Below, one piece after another: positions 16,827 through 24,999 of a stretch of 64,000 bases of DNA (positions are counted from its first letter, which is position 1; every line of letters begins with the position of its first letter). Under the pieces are notes generated by a model. It was not told the DNA's origin, searched no databases, and saw only the letters and a program-made list of their open reading frames with translations. The position numbers were made by a program, and so were the translations under genes. Origin of the DNA: Ruminococcus sp. (lineage in GTDB: Bacteria > Bacillota > Clostridia > Oscillospirales > Acutalibacteraceae). Where the stretch lies: assembly GCA_004558485.1 (NCBI GenBank), contig SFCS01000005.1:14400-78399 (forward strand). The letters run 5' to 3'.

Positions 16827-19139
16827 TCACAAAACTGTCGACGGTGCGGACGACGGCACGTCGCTCCACCCCGGCGTGAAAATACCCTCTCTGCGCATTT
16901 CCGCAAGATCGCCGAAAAGCGGCGACAGATCCGAGAAAATGCGGAAGGTAAGACGGACTCTCTTGCCGCGGTATGCGGCGGGGATCGCAAAAACATAGGG
17001 CGCACAGTGCCGCGCCGCCGTCCTTTCGCCGTTTATGAACAGCTCCGTATAATACGGTGCGGCATCGGGCAGCGCGACCGACGGTTGATCGACGGCGACC
17101 TCTCCCTCAAAGGTGACATGCCCGAAAAATCTGCCTTGACCGCTGCGGGCGGAAAGCCCCTCTTTCGTGACATCGAAGCTGCCCGAAAGGATGACCGCGG
17201 GCAGATAAGGATAGTCGGCGATCTCACAGGAAAAGGTGTGTTCTCCTTTTTTGAGCGCGATTTCCGCCGTTTTATACAGGCTGTCAAAGCACCCCGTGAG
17301 CCCGTGCGTCTCGGCAGCGGCAACAAGCGGGCTGCCGTCGACCTGCACGGTGTCGCCGCCCGCAAAGCTGCGCACATGCACCCGCAGCGCCATATCCGTT
17401 TGCAGCGCCAGCGTGCAGGTCGCGGCTTTGAGCAGCCGCAGGCGGTAGACATTGTCATTGCCGCCGACAAAGCGCAATTCCTTCAGAGACAGCGGGAGGA
17501 TGTCCCGCTTTTCCTCTGTTGCCGTGTCGCAGTTTTCAAAATACTGTACGCCGTACCCCTCAAAGGAGAACCGCACCTGCCGCTCCCCGTTTTTGAGCAC
17601 GAGCGTCCGTCTTTCCTTCAGCGCGTTCTCCCGCGACACGACCAAAAGACTTTTGTCCGCATACTGCTTCACGAGAACATCCTGCGGCAGCGTGCCGTCA
17701 GTCTCGGTGATCAAAACGGCATTTTGCGCGGGCTGCAGCACCCGCAGGAGCGTTTCGGCATCATACTGCCTTTCGGCGTCGTTCTCCAGCCGATAGCCGT
17801 CCCTTTCCACCGAGACCGTATACGCCGAAAAGGCATCCTCCTCTTCGCTCAGCACGCGCATGGAGATCTGATTTTTGATGAGCATGTCCATGAGCTGTGC
17901 CAGCCGATCATAGACGCGCTGTTCCTCATGCCGACCGCATGCCTGCAAATAGGCGGTGTACGGCATGCGCACGCCGACCGCCGCCTTCGCCGTCTTTCCC
18001 GCGATCTTTGCCGCAAGCACGCTGTCGTCCGCCAGATGTTTCGCGCCCGCAAAGTCGGGGTTATACAGATTGAAGTTGTCAAAGAAATCCGGCTTTTTGA
18101 TGTTTCCCCTGCCGTCAAGATGGGAAATGGCGATGAAATATCGGTCAACGCCGTATGCCGCGGCATAGAAAAGCATCTGTTTTCTGCGGGCATAGGAAAG
18201 AGAGCAGGGCCCCAGCGCAAAAAGCTCCGCCATCGCGTGCTGCTTGCCATGATATTTTTGGTTTTCGATCATGGAAAACAGCATGTCGTTGTGTACGCCG
18301 CATTTCGTCGGGATCTCATCTACGCCCGGCTGCGGGACATTCTCAAAAAAGTCGAACCAATTACCCGTCACCCGCGTTGCTCTAAGCGGGTTTTCGTCGT
18401 CCAGCGTGTGGCCGGTCAAAAGGAGACGGTGATTTTTGCACCACAGGGCGATCCGGTCGATATAGGCGCTCTTGAACCGATCGGAGATGAGCTTTCGAAA
18501 GACCCACGGGAAAAAGGCGCAATTCTCGCCCCGCTCGAACGCCTCGACATCCGCCAAAAGATCGTTGCCGCAGGCGGCGCGATAGTCTGCCTCCACGCCG
18601 TCATAATAGGGATACATCCCCTTCCCATTGGCGGTATAGATGAAGCTCGGCTCGTCGGTGAAGATGCCGACGACGGTATTGCCGAAGTATTCTCTAAGCG
18701 TTTTATAGTACACCTCATGCGTCAGTGCAATAAAGCAGTCCACCGCCGCGGGATTTAACATATCGTTGTCAAACGGCTGCTCCACCATCTGTGCCTGTCC
18801 CGCGCCGACTGTTTCGACCGCCGCCCGCCTGCCGTCAAAGAAAATGCGTTTTGCCGCAAAAGCTTTGTTTTCCGCTATGACACGGTTTTGGCATGAGCCG
18901 GACGGCCAGTTGAATTCATCGTAAAGCCAAAGGTGCATATCGCGCGCCTTTGCCGCTGCGGCGATCTCTTTTATATACTGCAAATACGCATCGGACATAT
19001 AGGGGATTTCCAGACCCGAGCGCGGATACAGCATTACCGTGTCGATGCCGACGCGGCGGTAGCCGTCAAGCATCGCGGTGATCCTTTCCGTATTCCTGCC
19101 GCCGGTCAGCGACAGCATCGGTATGAGCGGACTGCACAT
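16827..19139 (-). CDS. Putative glycoside hydrolase (GH106-like)
   Basis: 770-residue protein starting MCSPLIPMLSLTGGRNTERI. The early WLYDEFNWPSGSC (about 83-95) and later GIFTDEPSF resemble the acidic catalytic-region motifs of GH106-like alpha-L-rhamnosidases and related large glycosidases. The C-terminal 200 residues look beta-sandwich-like, with carbohydrate-binding-type sequence. No signal peptide is present, so it acts on imported sugars. The start at 19139 has AGAGGTG upstream; an upstream in-frame Met has none. A promoter precedes it and it is first gene of a two-gene operon. The GH106 assignment is tentative. Confidence 0.6.
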   Translation of the reverse strand: MCSPLIPMLSLTGGRNTERITAMLDGYRRVGIDTVMLYPRSGLEIPYMSDAYLQYIKEIAAAAKARDMHLWLYDEFNWPSGSCQNRVIAENKAFAAKRIFFDGRRAAVETVGAGQAQMVEQPFDNDMLNPAAVDCFIALTHEVYYKTLREYFGNTVVGIFTDEPSFIYTANGKGMYPYYDGVEADYRAACGNDLLADVEAFERGENCAFFPWVFRKLISDRFKSAYIDRIALWCKNHRLLLTGHTLDDENPLRATRVTGNWFDFFENVPQPGVDEIPTKCGVHNDMLFSMIENQKYHGKQHAMAELFALGPCSLSYARRKQMLFYAAAYGVDRYFIAISHLDGRGNIKKPDFFDNFNLYNPDFAGAKHLADDSVLAAKIAGKTAKAAVGVRMPYTAYLQACGRHEEQRVYDRLAQLMDMLIKNQISMRVLSEEEDAFSAYTVSVERDGYRLENDAERQYDAETLLRVLQPAQNAVLITETDGTLPQDVLVKQYADKSLLVVSRENALKERRTLVLKNGERQVRFSFEGYGVQYFENCDTATEEKRDILPLSLKELRFVGGNDNVYRLRLLKAATCTLALQTDMALRVHVRSFAGGDTVQVDGSPLVAAAETHGLTGCFDSLYKTAEIALKKGEHTFSCEIADYPYLPAVILSGSFDVTKEGLSARSGQGRFFGHVTFEGEVAVDQPSVALPDAAPYYTELFINGERTAARHCAPYVFAIPAAYRGKRVRLTFRIFSDLSPLFGDLAEMRREGIFTPGWSDVPSSAPSTVL

Positions 19140-19158
19140 ATTCTTCACCTCTGCCCAC

Positions 19159-19187
19159 AGGATAGCACAAAGAACGGCTTTGTGCAA
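19159..19187 (-). promoter_or_regulatory. Promoter of the glycosidase-like operon
   Basis: Minus strand TTGCAC (19187-19182), 17 bp, TATCCT (19164-19159). Transcription starts about 10-15 bp before the Shine-Dalgarno, so the leader is very short. Confidence 0.55.
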
Positions 19188-19211
19188 TGGACAATATCGA
19201 GTATAAAAATA

Positions 19212-19232
19212 TCCACGGCGATGTGCCGTGGA
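19212..19232 (-). terminator. Terminator of the HPr-like gene
   Basis: TCCACGGC/GCCGTGGA stem with a GATGT loop, followed on the minus strand by TATTTTTAT. Confidence 0.8.
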
Positions 19233-19237
19233 CGGTT

Positions 19238-19486
19238 TCATGCTTTCTTTTCATACAGAAACGGTTTCAACTGTTCGTCGAAGGCGGTGATCGCTTTTTC
19301 GTCGCCCTTTTCGACCGACAGCGTGAGCGGCTCGCCCATCGGCAGCGACAAAACGCCGATGATGGACTGCGCGTGCACCACACAGTCGCCATCGGAGAGG
19401 TCGATGCTGAACGGCTGGCTGCTGCAAAGCTGCACAAAGCGGTGCGCCTCCTCCCGCGAGTGCCAGACCACCGTCGTTTTATACAT
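19238..19486 (-). CDS. HPr-like protein without the phosphorylatable histidine
   Basis: 82 residues. The central AQSIIGVLSLPMGEPLTL (about residues 40-57) matches the HPr region around the regulatory serine (AKSIMGVMSL in true HPr). The N-terminal segment is TVVWHSREEAHRFVQLC, where HPr has the GIHARPA motif; the catalytic His-15 and Arg-17 pair is not conserved. A phosphotransfer role is therefore unlikely. A Crh-like regulatory role through the serine is possible. The start at 19486 has GGAGGGG 6 bases upstream; a Met 15 bp earlier would lie on the ribosome site itself. It is monocistronic, with its own promoter and terminator. Confidence 0.75.
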   Translation of the reverse strand: MYKTTVVWHSREEAHRFVQLCSSQPFSIDLSDGDCVVHAQSIIGVLSLPMGEPLTLSVEKGDEKAITAFDEQLKPFLYEKKA

Positions 19487-19504
19487 AAAAAACCCCTCCA
19501 TTCC

Positions 19505-19519
19505 GTAAATACTATTTAC
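19505..19519 (-). promoter_or_regulatory. Palindromic operator candidate
   Basis: GTAAATA-C-TATTTAC, a perfect 15-bp palindrome directly downstream of the -10 of the HPr-like gene, where a bound repressor would block initiation. Confidence 0.45.
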
Positions 19520-19547
19520 AGTATACTATTTTTTCGGCAAAAATCAA
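19520..19547 (-). promoter_or_regulatory. Promoter of the HPr-like gene
   Basis: Minus strand TTGATT, 16-bp spacer, TATACT (19525-19520). Confidence 0.6.
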
Positions 19548-19563
19548 GAATAAATCTGGGCGA

Positions 19564-19592
19564 TTGCAATTTTTTTCTTTCTGCTGTATACT
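19564..19592 (+). promoter_or_regulatory. Promoter of mtaB
   Basis: TTGCAA, 17 bp, TATACT, 30 bp before the mtaB start. It is divergent from the HPr-like promoter, with the two separated by less than 50 bp. Confidence 0.65.
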
Positions 19593-19622
19593 GAGAGCAT
19601 CACATTTCACGGAGAGTACAGC

Positions 19623-20909
19623 ATGAGAGCAGTGTTTCACACCTTGGGCTGCAAGGTCAATCAATATGAAACGCAGGCAATGCGGCAATATATGGAGGCG
19701 GCGGGCTTTGAAACGGGCGAGCTGCAGGACGGCACGATCCCCGACATCATCGTCATCAATTCCTGCACCGTCACCGGCGAGTCGGATCGCAAGCTGCGGC
19801 AGCTTTTGCACCGCTGCAAGCGGGAGCACCCCGATGCGGTGTTGGTGCTGACCGGCTGCATGCCACAGGCGTTTCCTGAGGAGGCAGCGGGGTTTTCCGA
19901 GGTGGATGTCGTGCTCGGCAACGCCGCAAGACGCCGCCTGCCGGAATATATCGCGCGGTTTTTCGCCGTGCATCAGCGCATCGTGGACATCCCGCCGCAC
20001 GACAAGGCGTTTGAAAAGCTGGAGCTTGCCGACTATGAGGGCAGGACGCGCGCGTTTTTGAAGATCGAGGACGGCTGCAACCGTTTTTGCTCCTATTGCA
20101 TCATTCCCTATGCCCGCGGGCGGGTGCGCTCCAAGGCGCTTGCCGATCTGAAAAGCGAGGCACAGGCGCTGGCGGAAAGGGGATTTCGCGAGATCGTCCT
20201 TGTCGGTATCAACCTCACCGCCTTCGGGCAGGACACGGGGCTTTGCATCGCGGATGCGGTCGAGGCCGTCTGTGCGGTTGACGGCATCGCGCGGGTGCGG
20301 CTCGGCTCGATCGAACCGGATCACCTCACCCCTGCCATCCTCGCCCGCCTTGCGGCGCAGCGAAAGCTCTGTCCGCAGTTCCATCTTGCGCTGCAAAGCG
20401 GCTGCGACGCGACGCTGAAACGCATGAACCGCCATTATACCACCGCCGAATACGCCGCCCTTTGCGACGATCTGCGCGCCGCTTTCCCGCAGTGCGCCAT
20501 CACGACGGACTTCATGGTGGGTTTTCCCGGCGAGACCGACGAGGAATTTGCCGCGTCGCTTGCCTTTGTGGAAAAGATCGGGTTCTCCCGCGTGCACATT
20601 TTTGCCTATTCCCGCCGCGCGGGAACGCCTGCGGCAAAAGCGCCCGCGCAGGTGACAAACAAGGTAAAAGCGGCGCGCAGCCGACAGGCGGCACAGGTGT
20701 GCCGCGTTCTGCAGGAGCGCTGTGCCGCCGCTCTTATCGGGCAAGAGGTCGAGGTGCTGCTCGAAACCAAAGCCGAAAACGGGCTGGTGTTCGGGTATAC
20801 GCCGCAATATGTCGGCGTTCATGTGCGCACCGACCGCCCTGCCGGCACACTGCTGACCGTGCGCATCACCGGCGAGGAAAACGGTGCGTGCACCGCAGAA
20901 GAGATCTGA
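19623..20909 (+). CDS. mtaB: tRNA (t6A37) methylthiotransferase
   Basis: 428-residue radical SAM enzyme converting t6A37 to ms2t6A37 in tRNAs reading ANN codons. The N-terminal UPF0004 domain starts with TLGCKVNQYETQAM, the MtaB subgroup signature, and supplies cluster cysteines in LGC, NSC and TGCM. The radical SAM cluster motif is CNRFCSYC (about residues 154-161). The C-terminal 60 residues form a TRAM-type RNA-binding region. The start ATG follows GGAGAG. It converges on groEL with a shared terminator. Confidence 0.93.
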   Translation: MRAVFHTLGCKVNQYETQAMRQYMEAAGFETGELQDGTIPDIIVINSCTVTGESDRKLRQLLHRCKREHPDAVLVLTGCMPQAFPEEAAGFSEVDVVLGNAARRRLPEYIARFFAVHQRIVDIPPHDKAFEKLELADYEGRTRAFLKIEDGCNRFCSYCIIPYARGRVRSKALADLKSEAQALAERGFREIVLVGINLTAFGQDTGLCIADAVEAVCAVDGIARVRLGSIEPDHLTPAILARLAAQRKLCPQFHLALQSGCDATLKRMNRHYTTAEYAALCDDLRAAFPQCAITTDFMVGFPGETDEEFAASLAFVEKIGFSRVHIFAYSRRAGTPAAKAPAQVTNKVKAARSRQAAQVCRVLQERCAAALIGQEVEVLLETKAENGLVFGYTPQYVGVHVRTDRPAGTLLTVRITGEENGACTAEEI

Positions 20910-20917
20910 ACATAGGA

Positions 20918-20949
20918 AAAACGGCTCGCGCCATGGCGCGAGCCGTTTT
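20918..20949. terminator. Bidirectional terminator between mtaB and groEL
   Basis: Perfect 32-bp palindrome of two 16-base arms, with AAAACGGCTCGCGC and its complement and TTTT on both strands. It serves both convergent genes. Confidence 0.9.
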
Positions 20950-20963
20950 GGTTTTCAGTCGGA

Positions 20964-22592
20964 TCAATACATACCGTCCATGCCGGCAGGAGCGGGAGCA
21001 GCCGGAGCCACCGGCTCCTTCTTGTCGGCAACAAGCGACTCGGTGGTGAGCACCATCGCCGCGACCGACGCCGCATTCTGCAGCGCGGAACGGGTGACCT
21101 TGGTCGGGTCAACGATGCCGGCGGCAAACATATCGACATACTTCTCGTTTGCGAAGTCATAGCCGTAGTTCAGCTTGCCGGAGGTGCGGATCTTATCGAT
21201 GATCACGCTGCCCTCAAGACCCGCGTTGACGGCGATCTGACGCACCGGCTCCTCGATGCCCTTGAGCACGATCTTGATGCCGGTCTTTTCGTCGCCCTCA
21301 TACTGATCGAGCATCGGCTCCACCGCCGCTGCCGCGTTGATGAGCGCCACGCCGCCGCCTGCGACCAGACCCTCTTCGACAGCAGCCTTCGTCGCCGCCA
21401 GAGCGTCCTCGATGCGCAGCTTCTTTTCCTTCATTTCCACTTCGGTCGCGGCGCCCGCCTTGATGACAGCAACGCCGCCCGCGAGCTTCGCCAGGCGCTC
21501 CTGCAGCTTTTCGCGGTCAAAGTCGGAGGTAGTGGTCTCAATCTGATTGCGGATCTGCGCCACACGCGCCTTGATCGCCTCGGCATCGCCTGCACCGTCG
21601 ACGATCACGGTGTTTTCCTTCTGCACCTTGACCTGGCGTGCGCGGCCGAGCATATCCATCGTGGTCTCCTTCAGCTCAAGACCGAGCTCCTCGGAAATGA
21701 CCTGACCGCCGGTGAGGATGGCGATGTCCTGCAGCATTTCCTTGCGGCGATCACCAAAGCCCGGCGCCTTGACGGCAACGCAGGTGAAGGTGCCGCGCAG
21801 CTTGTTCACGATGAGCGTGGACAGTGCCTCGCCCTCGATGTCCTCGGCGATGATGACCAGCTTCTTTCCCGCCTGCAGGATCTGCTCCAAAAGCGGGAGA
21901 ATGTCCTGAATGTTGGAAATCTTCTTATCGGTGATGAGGAGATAGGCATCGTCGATGACGGCTTCCATTTTATCGGTGTCGGTGACCATATACGGCGTGA
22001 TATAGCCGCGGTCAAACTGCATGCCCTCGACGACCTCGGTATAGGTCTCAGCGGTCTTGGACTCCTCGACGGTGATGACGCCGTCGGAGGAGACCTTCTC
22101 CATCGCCTCCGCAATCAGCTTACCGATGAAGGCATCGCCCGCGGAAATGGTCGCGGCGGATGCAATGTCCTCCGAGCCGCTGACCTTCTTGGAATTAGCC
22201 TTTACCGTCTCCACGACCTTGTCGACCGCCAACTGCATGCCGCGCTTGACGCCCATCGGGTTCGCACCGGCAGCCACGTTCTTCATGCCCTCACGAATGA
22301 GCGCCTGCGCCAGCAGCGTCGCCGTCGTCGTTCCGTCGCCGGCAACATCGTTGGTCTTGGTGGAAACTTCCTTCACGAGCTGCGCGCCCATGTTTTCAAA
22401 AGCGTTGTCCAGCTCGATCTCCTTGGCGATGGTGACACCGTCATTGGTGATGAGCGGCGCGCCGAATTTTTTGTCCAAAACGACATTTCTGCCGCGCGGC
22501 CCCAGGGTGATCTTCACGGTGTTTGCGAGCTGATCGACGCCCGACTGCAATGCTTTTCTGGCTTCTTCGCCGTACAGAATTTCTTTCGACAT
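20964..22592 (-). CDS. groL: 60-kDa chaperonin GroEL
   Basis: 542-residue chaperonin forming the double heptameric folding cage with GroES. Conserved starts and loops are seen: ARKALQSGVDQLANTVKITL, GPRGRNVVLDKKFG, the ATP site GDGTTTATLLAQAL, and the C-terminal tail PAGMDGMY with the typical Gly-Met end. Start at the Met of MSKEILYG, with GGGAGG 8 bases upstream; five earlier in-frame codons are not part of the family. groES lies 17 bp upstream, so this is the groSL operon under CIRCE control. Confidence 0.98.
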   Translation of the reverse strand: MSKEILYGEEARKALQSGVDQLANTVKITLGPRGRNVVLDKKFGAPLITNDGVTIAKEIELDNAFENMGAQLVKEVSTKTNDVAGDGTTTATLLAQALIREGMKNVAAGANPMGVKRGMQLAVDKVVETVKANSKKVSGSEDIASAATISAGDAFIGKLIAEAMEKVSSDGVITVEESKTAETYTEVVEGMQFDRGYITPYMVTDTDKMEAVIDDAYLLITDKKISNIQDILPLLEQILQAGKKLVIIAEDIEGEALSTLIVNKLRGTFTCVAVKAPGFGDRRKEMLQDIAILTGGQVISEELGLELKETTMDMLGRARQVKVQKENTVIVDGAGDAEAIKARVAQIRNQIETTTSDFDREKLQERLAKLAGGVAVIKAGAATEVEMKEKKLRIEDALAATKAAVEEGLVAGGGVALINAAAAVEPMLDQYEGDEKTGIKIVLKGIEEPVRQIAVNAGLEGSVIIDKIRTSGKLNYGYDFANEKYVDMFAAGIVDPTKVTRSALQNAASVAAMVLTTESLVADKKEPVAPAAPAPAGMDGMY

Positions 22593-22609
22593 AGCAATTC
22601 CTCCCAAAC

Positions 22610-22894
22610 TCAGTCAACAATCGCCAGAATATCGCTCTGGCGCACAATGGTGTATTCCTGCCCATCAAGCTTGATCTCCGTGCCGGAATACTTGCTGGTC
22701 AGCACACGGTCGCCGACCTTAACATACATGGTAACTTCCTTGCCTTCCACATTGCCGCCCGGCCCGACTGCGACCACCTCGGCAACCTGCGGCTTCTCCT
22801 TGGCAGAGCCGGCGAGAATGATGCCACCCTTTGTGGTCTCCTCCGCCTCTACCATTTTGATGACGACTCTGTCCGCCAACGGTTTGATAGACAT
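22610..22894 (-). CDS. groS: 10-kDa co-chaperonin GroES
   Basis: 94-residue lid of the GroEL chamber. MSIKPLADRVVIKMVEAEE is the universal start, followed by the mobile loop TTKGGIILAGSAKEKPQ, which binds GroEL, and the C-terminal YTIVRQSDILAIVD. Full length. First gene of the groSL operon, preceded by a CIRCE operator and a vegetative promoter. Confidence 0.98.
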   Translation of the reverse strand: MSIKPLADRVVIKMVEAEETTKGGIILAGSAKEKPQVAEVVAVGPGGNVEGKEVTMYVKVGDRVLTSKYSGTEIKLDGQEYTIVRQSDILAIVD

Positions 22895-22924
22895 ATATAT
22901 TCCTCCCAGTCATAGTATATAATT

Positions 22925-22951
22925 CTGGCACTCTTTGTCCCTGAGTGCTAA
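22925..22951. promoter_or_regulatory. CIRCE operator (HrcA site)
   Basis: CTGGCACTC-9 bp-GAGTGCTAA matches the CIRCE inverted repeat TTAGCACTC-N9-GAGTGCTAA in 16 of 18 arm bases, at the transcription start of groSL. It implies heat-shock control by HrcA, whose gene is not in this window. Confidence 0.93.
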
Positions 22952-22956
22952 AACAT

Positions 22957-22984
22957 ATTGTAACCGATTTTTCAAAAAAATCAA
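22957..22984 (-). promoter_or_regulatory. Promoter of groSL
   Basis: Minus strand TTGATT (22984-22979), 16 bp, TACAAT (22962-22957), directly upstream of CIRCE. Confidence 0.7.
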
Positions 22985-23029
22985 TAGGTTACAGGAAAAA
23001 AATTCCGAATTTCATACTTTTTTAACAAA

Positions 23030-24148
23030 TCAGCCGAAGTACATATACAGCTGACATTTGAGCATGCCGTTATACAACTTGCGGCGGCGATCCGCCCTTC
23101 TGCCGAACAGGCGCTCGAAATCCTCGTGCGGGCTGATGACAGCATAGCTCCAGCCCTTTTGCGGCACGAAAACCTTTCCCATCAGGCGATAAAGCGCCTC
23201 TGCCGCCTGCACATCCAGCAGCCTCTCGCCGTAGGGCGGGTTACACAGCACCACGCCGCTGTCCCCGCGCGGCACGAACTGCTTGAGGTCGGCGACCTCT
23301 GCCGTGATGCGCTTGCCGACGCACGCCTTTACCGCGTTTTCCTTCGTCAGACGGATGGCGTCGGGATCAATGTCGCTGCCGTAGCCGTGGAAGGGGCTTT
23401 CGGGATGCGCAAAGCTGCGGGCGCGCTCCCGCTCCGTTTTCCAGATCTCCTCCGGCACCTGCCCCCACCGCATGGCGGAAAAGCGCCGCTGGATGCCGGG
23501 GGCGATGCCCGCCGCCGCCAGCGCCGACTCAATGAGCAGCGTGCCCGAGCCGCAGCAGGGGTCAACGACCGTCTCCGCGCGTCGCACCCGCATCAGGTCG
23601 GCGATCGCCGCCGCCAGCGTCTCCTTGATCGGCGCGCCGCCCGCATTTTGGCGATAGCCGCGCTTGTGCAGCCCCGCACCGCTGGTGTCGAGGAGCAGCG
23701 TCGCCTCGTCCTTCAGAATAGTGAACTGGATCTGGTGCAGGCTGCCGGTCTCAGGCAGCCAGGCAAGCCCGAAATGCGCCCCGAGCCGCGCCGCGACCGC
23801 CTTTTTGATGATCGCCTGACAGTCGGGGATGCTGTGCAGCGCGGAGTTGAGCGACCACCCCTTGACGGGAAACGCATCCTCTTTTCCGATCCACTGCTCC
23901 CACGGCAGCTTTTTCACACCCTCGAACAGCTCCTCAAAGCTGCGTGCCGTGAAGCTGCCGAGCAAAAGCTGCACCCGCTCGGCATAGCGCGACCCGATAT
24001 TGGCGCGCGCCAGCATCTCCATGCCGCCCGAAAACAGCACCCGTCCGTTTTCCGGCGTCACCTCATCGGCGCCCATGCGGCGCAGCTCATCCGCCAAAAT
24101 GCCTTCCACGCCGAAAAGACACGGCGCACAAAAACGAAAAGTTTCCAT
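23030..24148 (-). CDS. Class I SAM-dependent RNA methyltransferase (RlmL/YpsC type)
   Basis: 372 residues. The N-terminal part (METFRFCAPCLFGVEGILADEL) with the following 150 residues is the THUMP-containing RNA-binding region of the RlmL/TrmN family. The C-terminal half holds the Rossmann methyltransferase: DPCCGSGTLLIESAL (motif I), GSDIDPDAI, and the catalytic NPPYGERL (motif IV), typical of N2-guanine RNA methylases. It probably modifies 23S rRNA. Start at the Met preceded by GGGAGTG. It lies downstream of the yabR-like gene and is oriented with the division/sporulation cluster. Confidence 0.88.
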   Translation of the reverse strand: METFRFCAPCLFGVEGILADELRRMGADEVTPENGRVLFSGGMEMLARANIGSRYAERVQLLLGSFTARSFEELFEGVKKLPWEQWIGKEDAFPVKGWSLNSALHSIPDCQAIIKKAVAARLGAHFGLAWLPETGSLHQIQFTILKDEATLLLDTSGAGLHKRGYRQNAGGAPIKETLAAAIADLMRVRRAETVVDPCCGSGTLLIESALAAAGIAPGIQRRFSAMRWGQVPEEIWKTERERARSFAHPESPFHGYGSDIDPDAIRLTKENAVKACVGKRITAEVADLKQFVPRGDSGVVLCNPPYGERLLDVQAAEALYRLMGKVFVPQKGWSYAVISPHEDFERLFGRRADRRRKLYNGMLKCQLYMYFG

Positions 24149-24199
24149 TGTCACTCCCACAAAACAAGAGGGCTGCGACCGAAGCCACAGCCCCAAATT

Positions 24200-24643
24200 T
24201 CACTGCCGACCGCCGCCGCGGCGGGAGAACCCGCCGTGCTTGCTATCAAGGGATCTCTTGAGATCCGACATTTTCTCATCGCTGGTTTGTTTGAAGCGGG
24301 ACATCATGTCCTCGAAGCTGCCCGCCGTGTTGCTGTGCGCGGGACGCCACTCGAACTCGCCGGGTCTGCCCGGAGAGACCGCCGGCTGACGCGGCTGCCG
24401 CGGTGCGGGCGGCGTCGCCTTTTTGATGGACAGGCTGATCTTCCCATCCTCGCCGACCGTCAACACCTTGACCTTGACCGTTTGCCCCTCCGTGATGAAA
24501 TCACGGATCTCCTTCACATAGGTTGACGCCACTTCGGAGATATGTACCATGCCGGTTTTTCCTTCTCCGAGATCGACGAACGCACCGAACTTCGTGATGC
24601 CTGTAACCTTCCCCTCGAGAACTGCTCCAACTTCCACCTGCAT
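24200..24643 (-). CDS. S1 RNA-binding domain protein (YabR/GSP13-like)
   Basis: 147 residues. Residues 1-70 form one S1 OB-fold (MQVEVGAVLEGKVTGITKFG, then FVDLGEGKTGMVHISEVA, and KVKVLTVGEDGKISLSIKKA). The C-terminal half is low-complexity and basic, rich in Pro, Arg and Gly, ending FSRRGGGRQ, and probably unstructured. It occupies the position of yabR after divIC. The start with QVEVG is preferred, although GGGAGG is about 13 bases away; a GTG at 24664 would add 7 residues. Probably ribosome- or RNA-associated. Confidence 0.85.
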   Translation of the reverse strand: MQVEVGAVLEGKVTGITKFGAFVDLGEGKTGMVHISEVASTYVKEIRDFITEGQTVKVKVLTVGEDGKISLSIKKATPPAPRQPRQPAVSPGRPGEFEWRPAHSNTAGSFEDMMSRFKQTSDEKMSDLKRSLDSKHGGFSRRGGGRQ

Positions 24644-24664
24644 AAACGCTTTGTTTCCTCCCAC

Positions 24665-24961
24665 TCAGTTTTCCGGAACGACCTTAAATATCTGCTCACC
24701 CGGCAGATAGTATCCCTGCTCACGGGCACCCTCCGCCAAATAGGTGTCTGCATTCTCTACTTTGTCCTTGAGCGACTCGTTGAGCAGCTCCTGCTTTTGA
24801 ATATCGGCGTCCAGCTGTTCGATCTCCTGCTTTTTGTTACGCAACTGAATTTGCAGGGAAACGATCTGCACCACCACATAGACCGCAAACGCAGCGAACG
24901 CGATACGCAAAATGATATTCTTTTTCTTCTTTTTCGCGTTCTTCGCAGCACGCATACGCAT
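24665..24961 (-). CDS. divIC: Septum formation initiator family protein (DivIC/FtsB-like)
   Basis: 98-residue bitopic division protein. A short basic cytoplasmic N-terminus (MRMRAAKNAKKKKKN) precedes one membrane span (ILRIAFAAFAVYVVVQIVSL). A coiled coil follows (QLRNKKQEIEQLDADIQKQE and onwards), ending with EGAREQGYYLPGEQIF, the family C-terminal motif. Start at 24961 is fixed by AGGGAGG about 7 bases upstream. The gene order yabP-yabQ-divIC-yabR is as in Bacillus. Confidence 0.9.
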   Translation of the reverse strand: MRMRAAKNAKKKKKNIILRIAFAAFAVYVVVQIVSLQIQLRNKKQEIEQLDADIQKQELLNESLKDKVENADTYLAEGAREQGYYLPGEQIFKVVPEN

Positions 24962-24999
24962 ACAGTCCTCCCTTCGCACATCTATACAAGGATACTATA

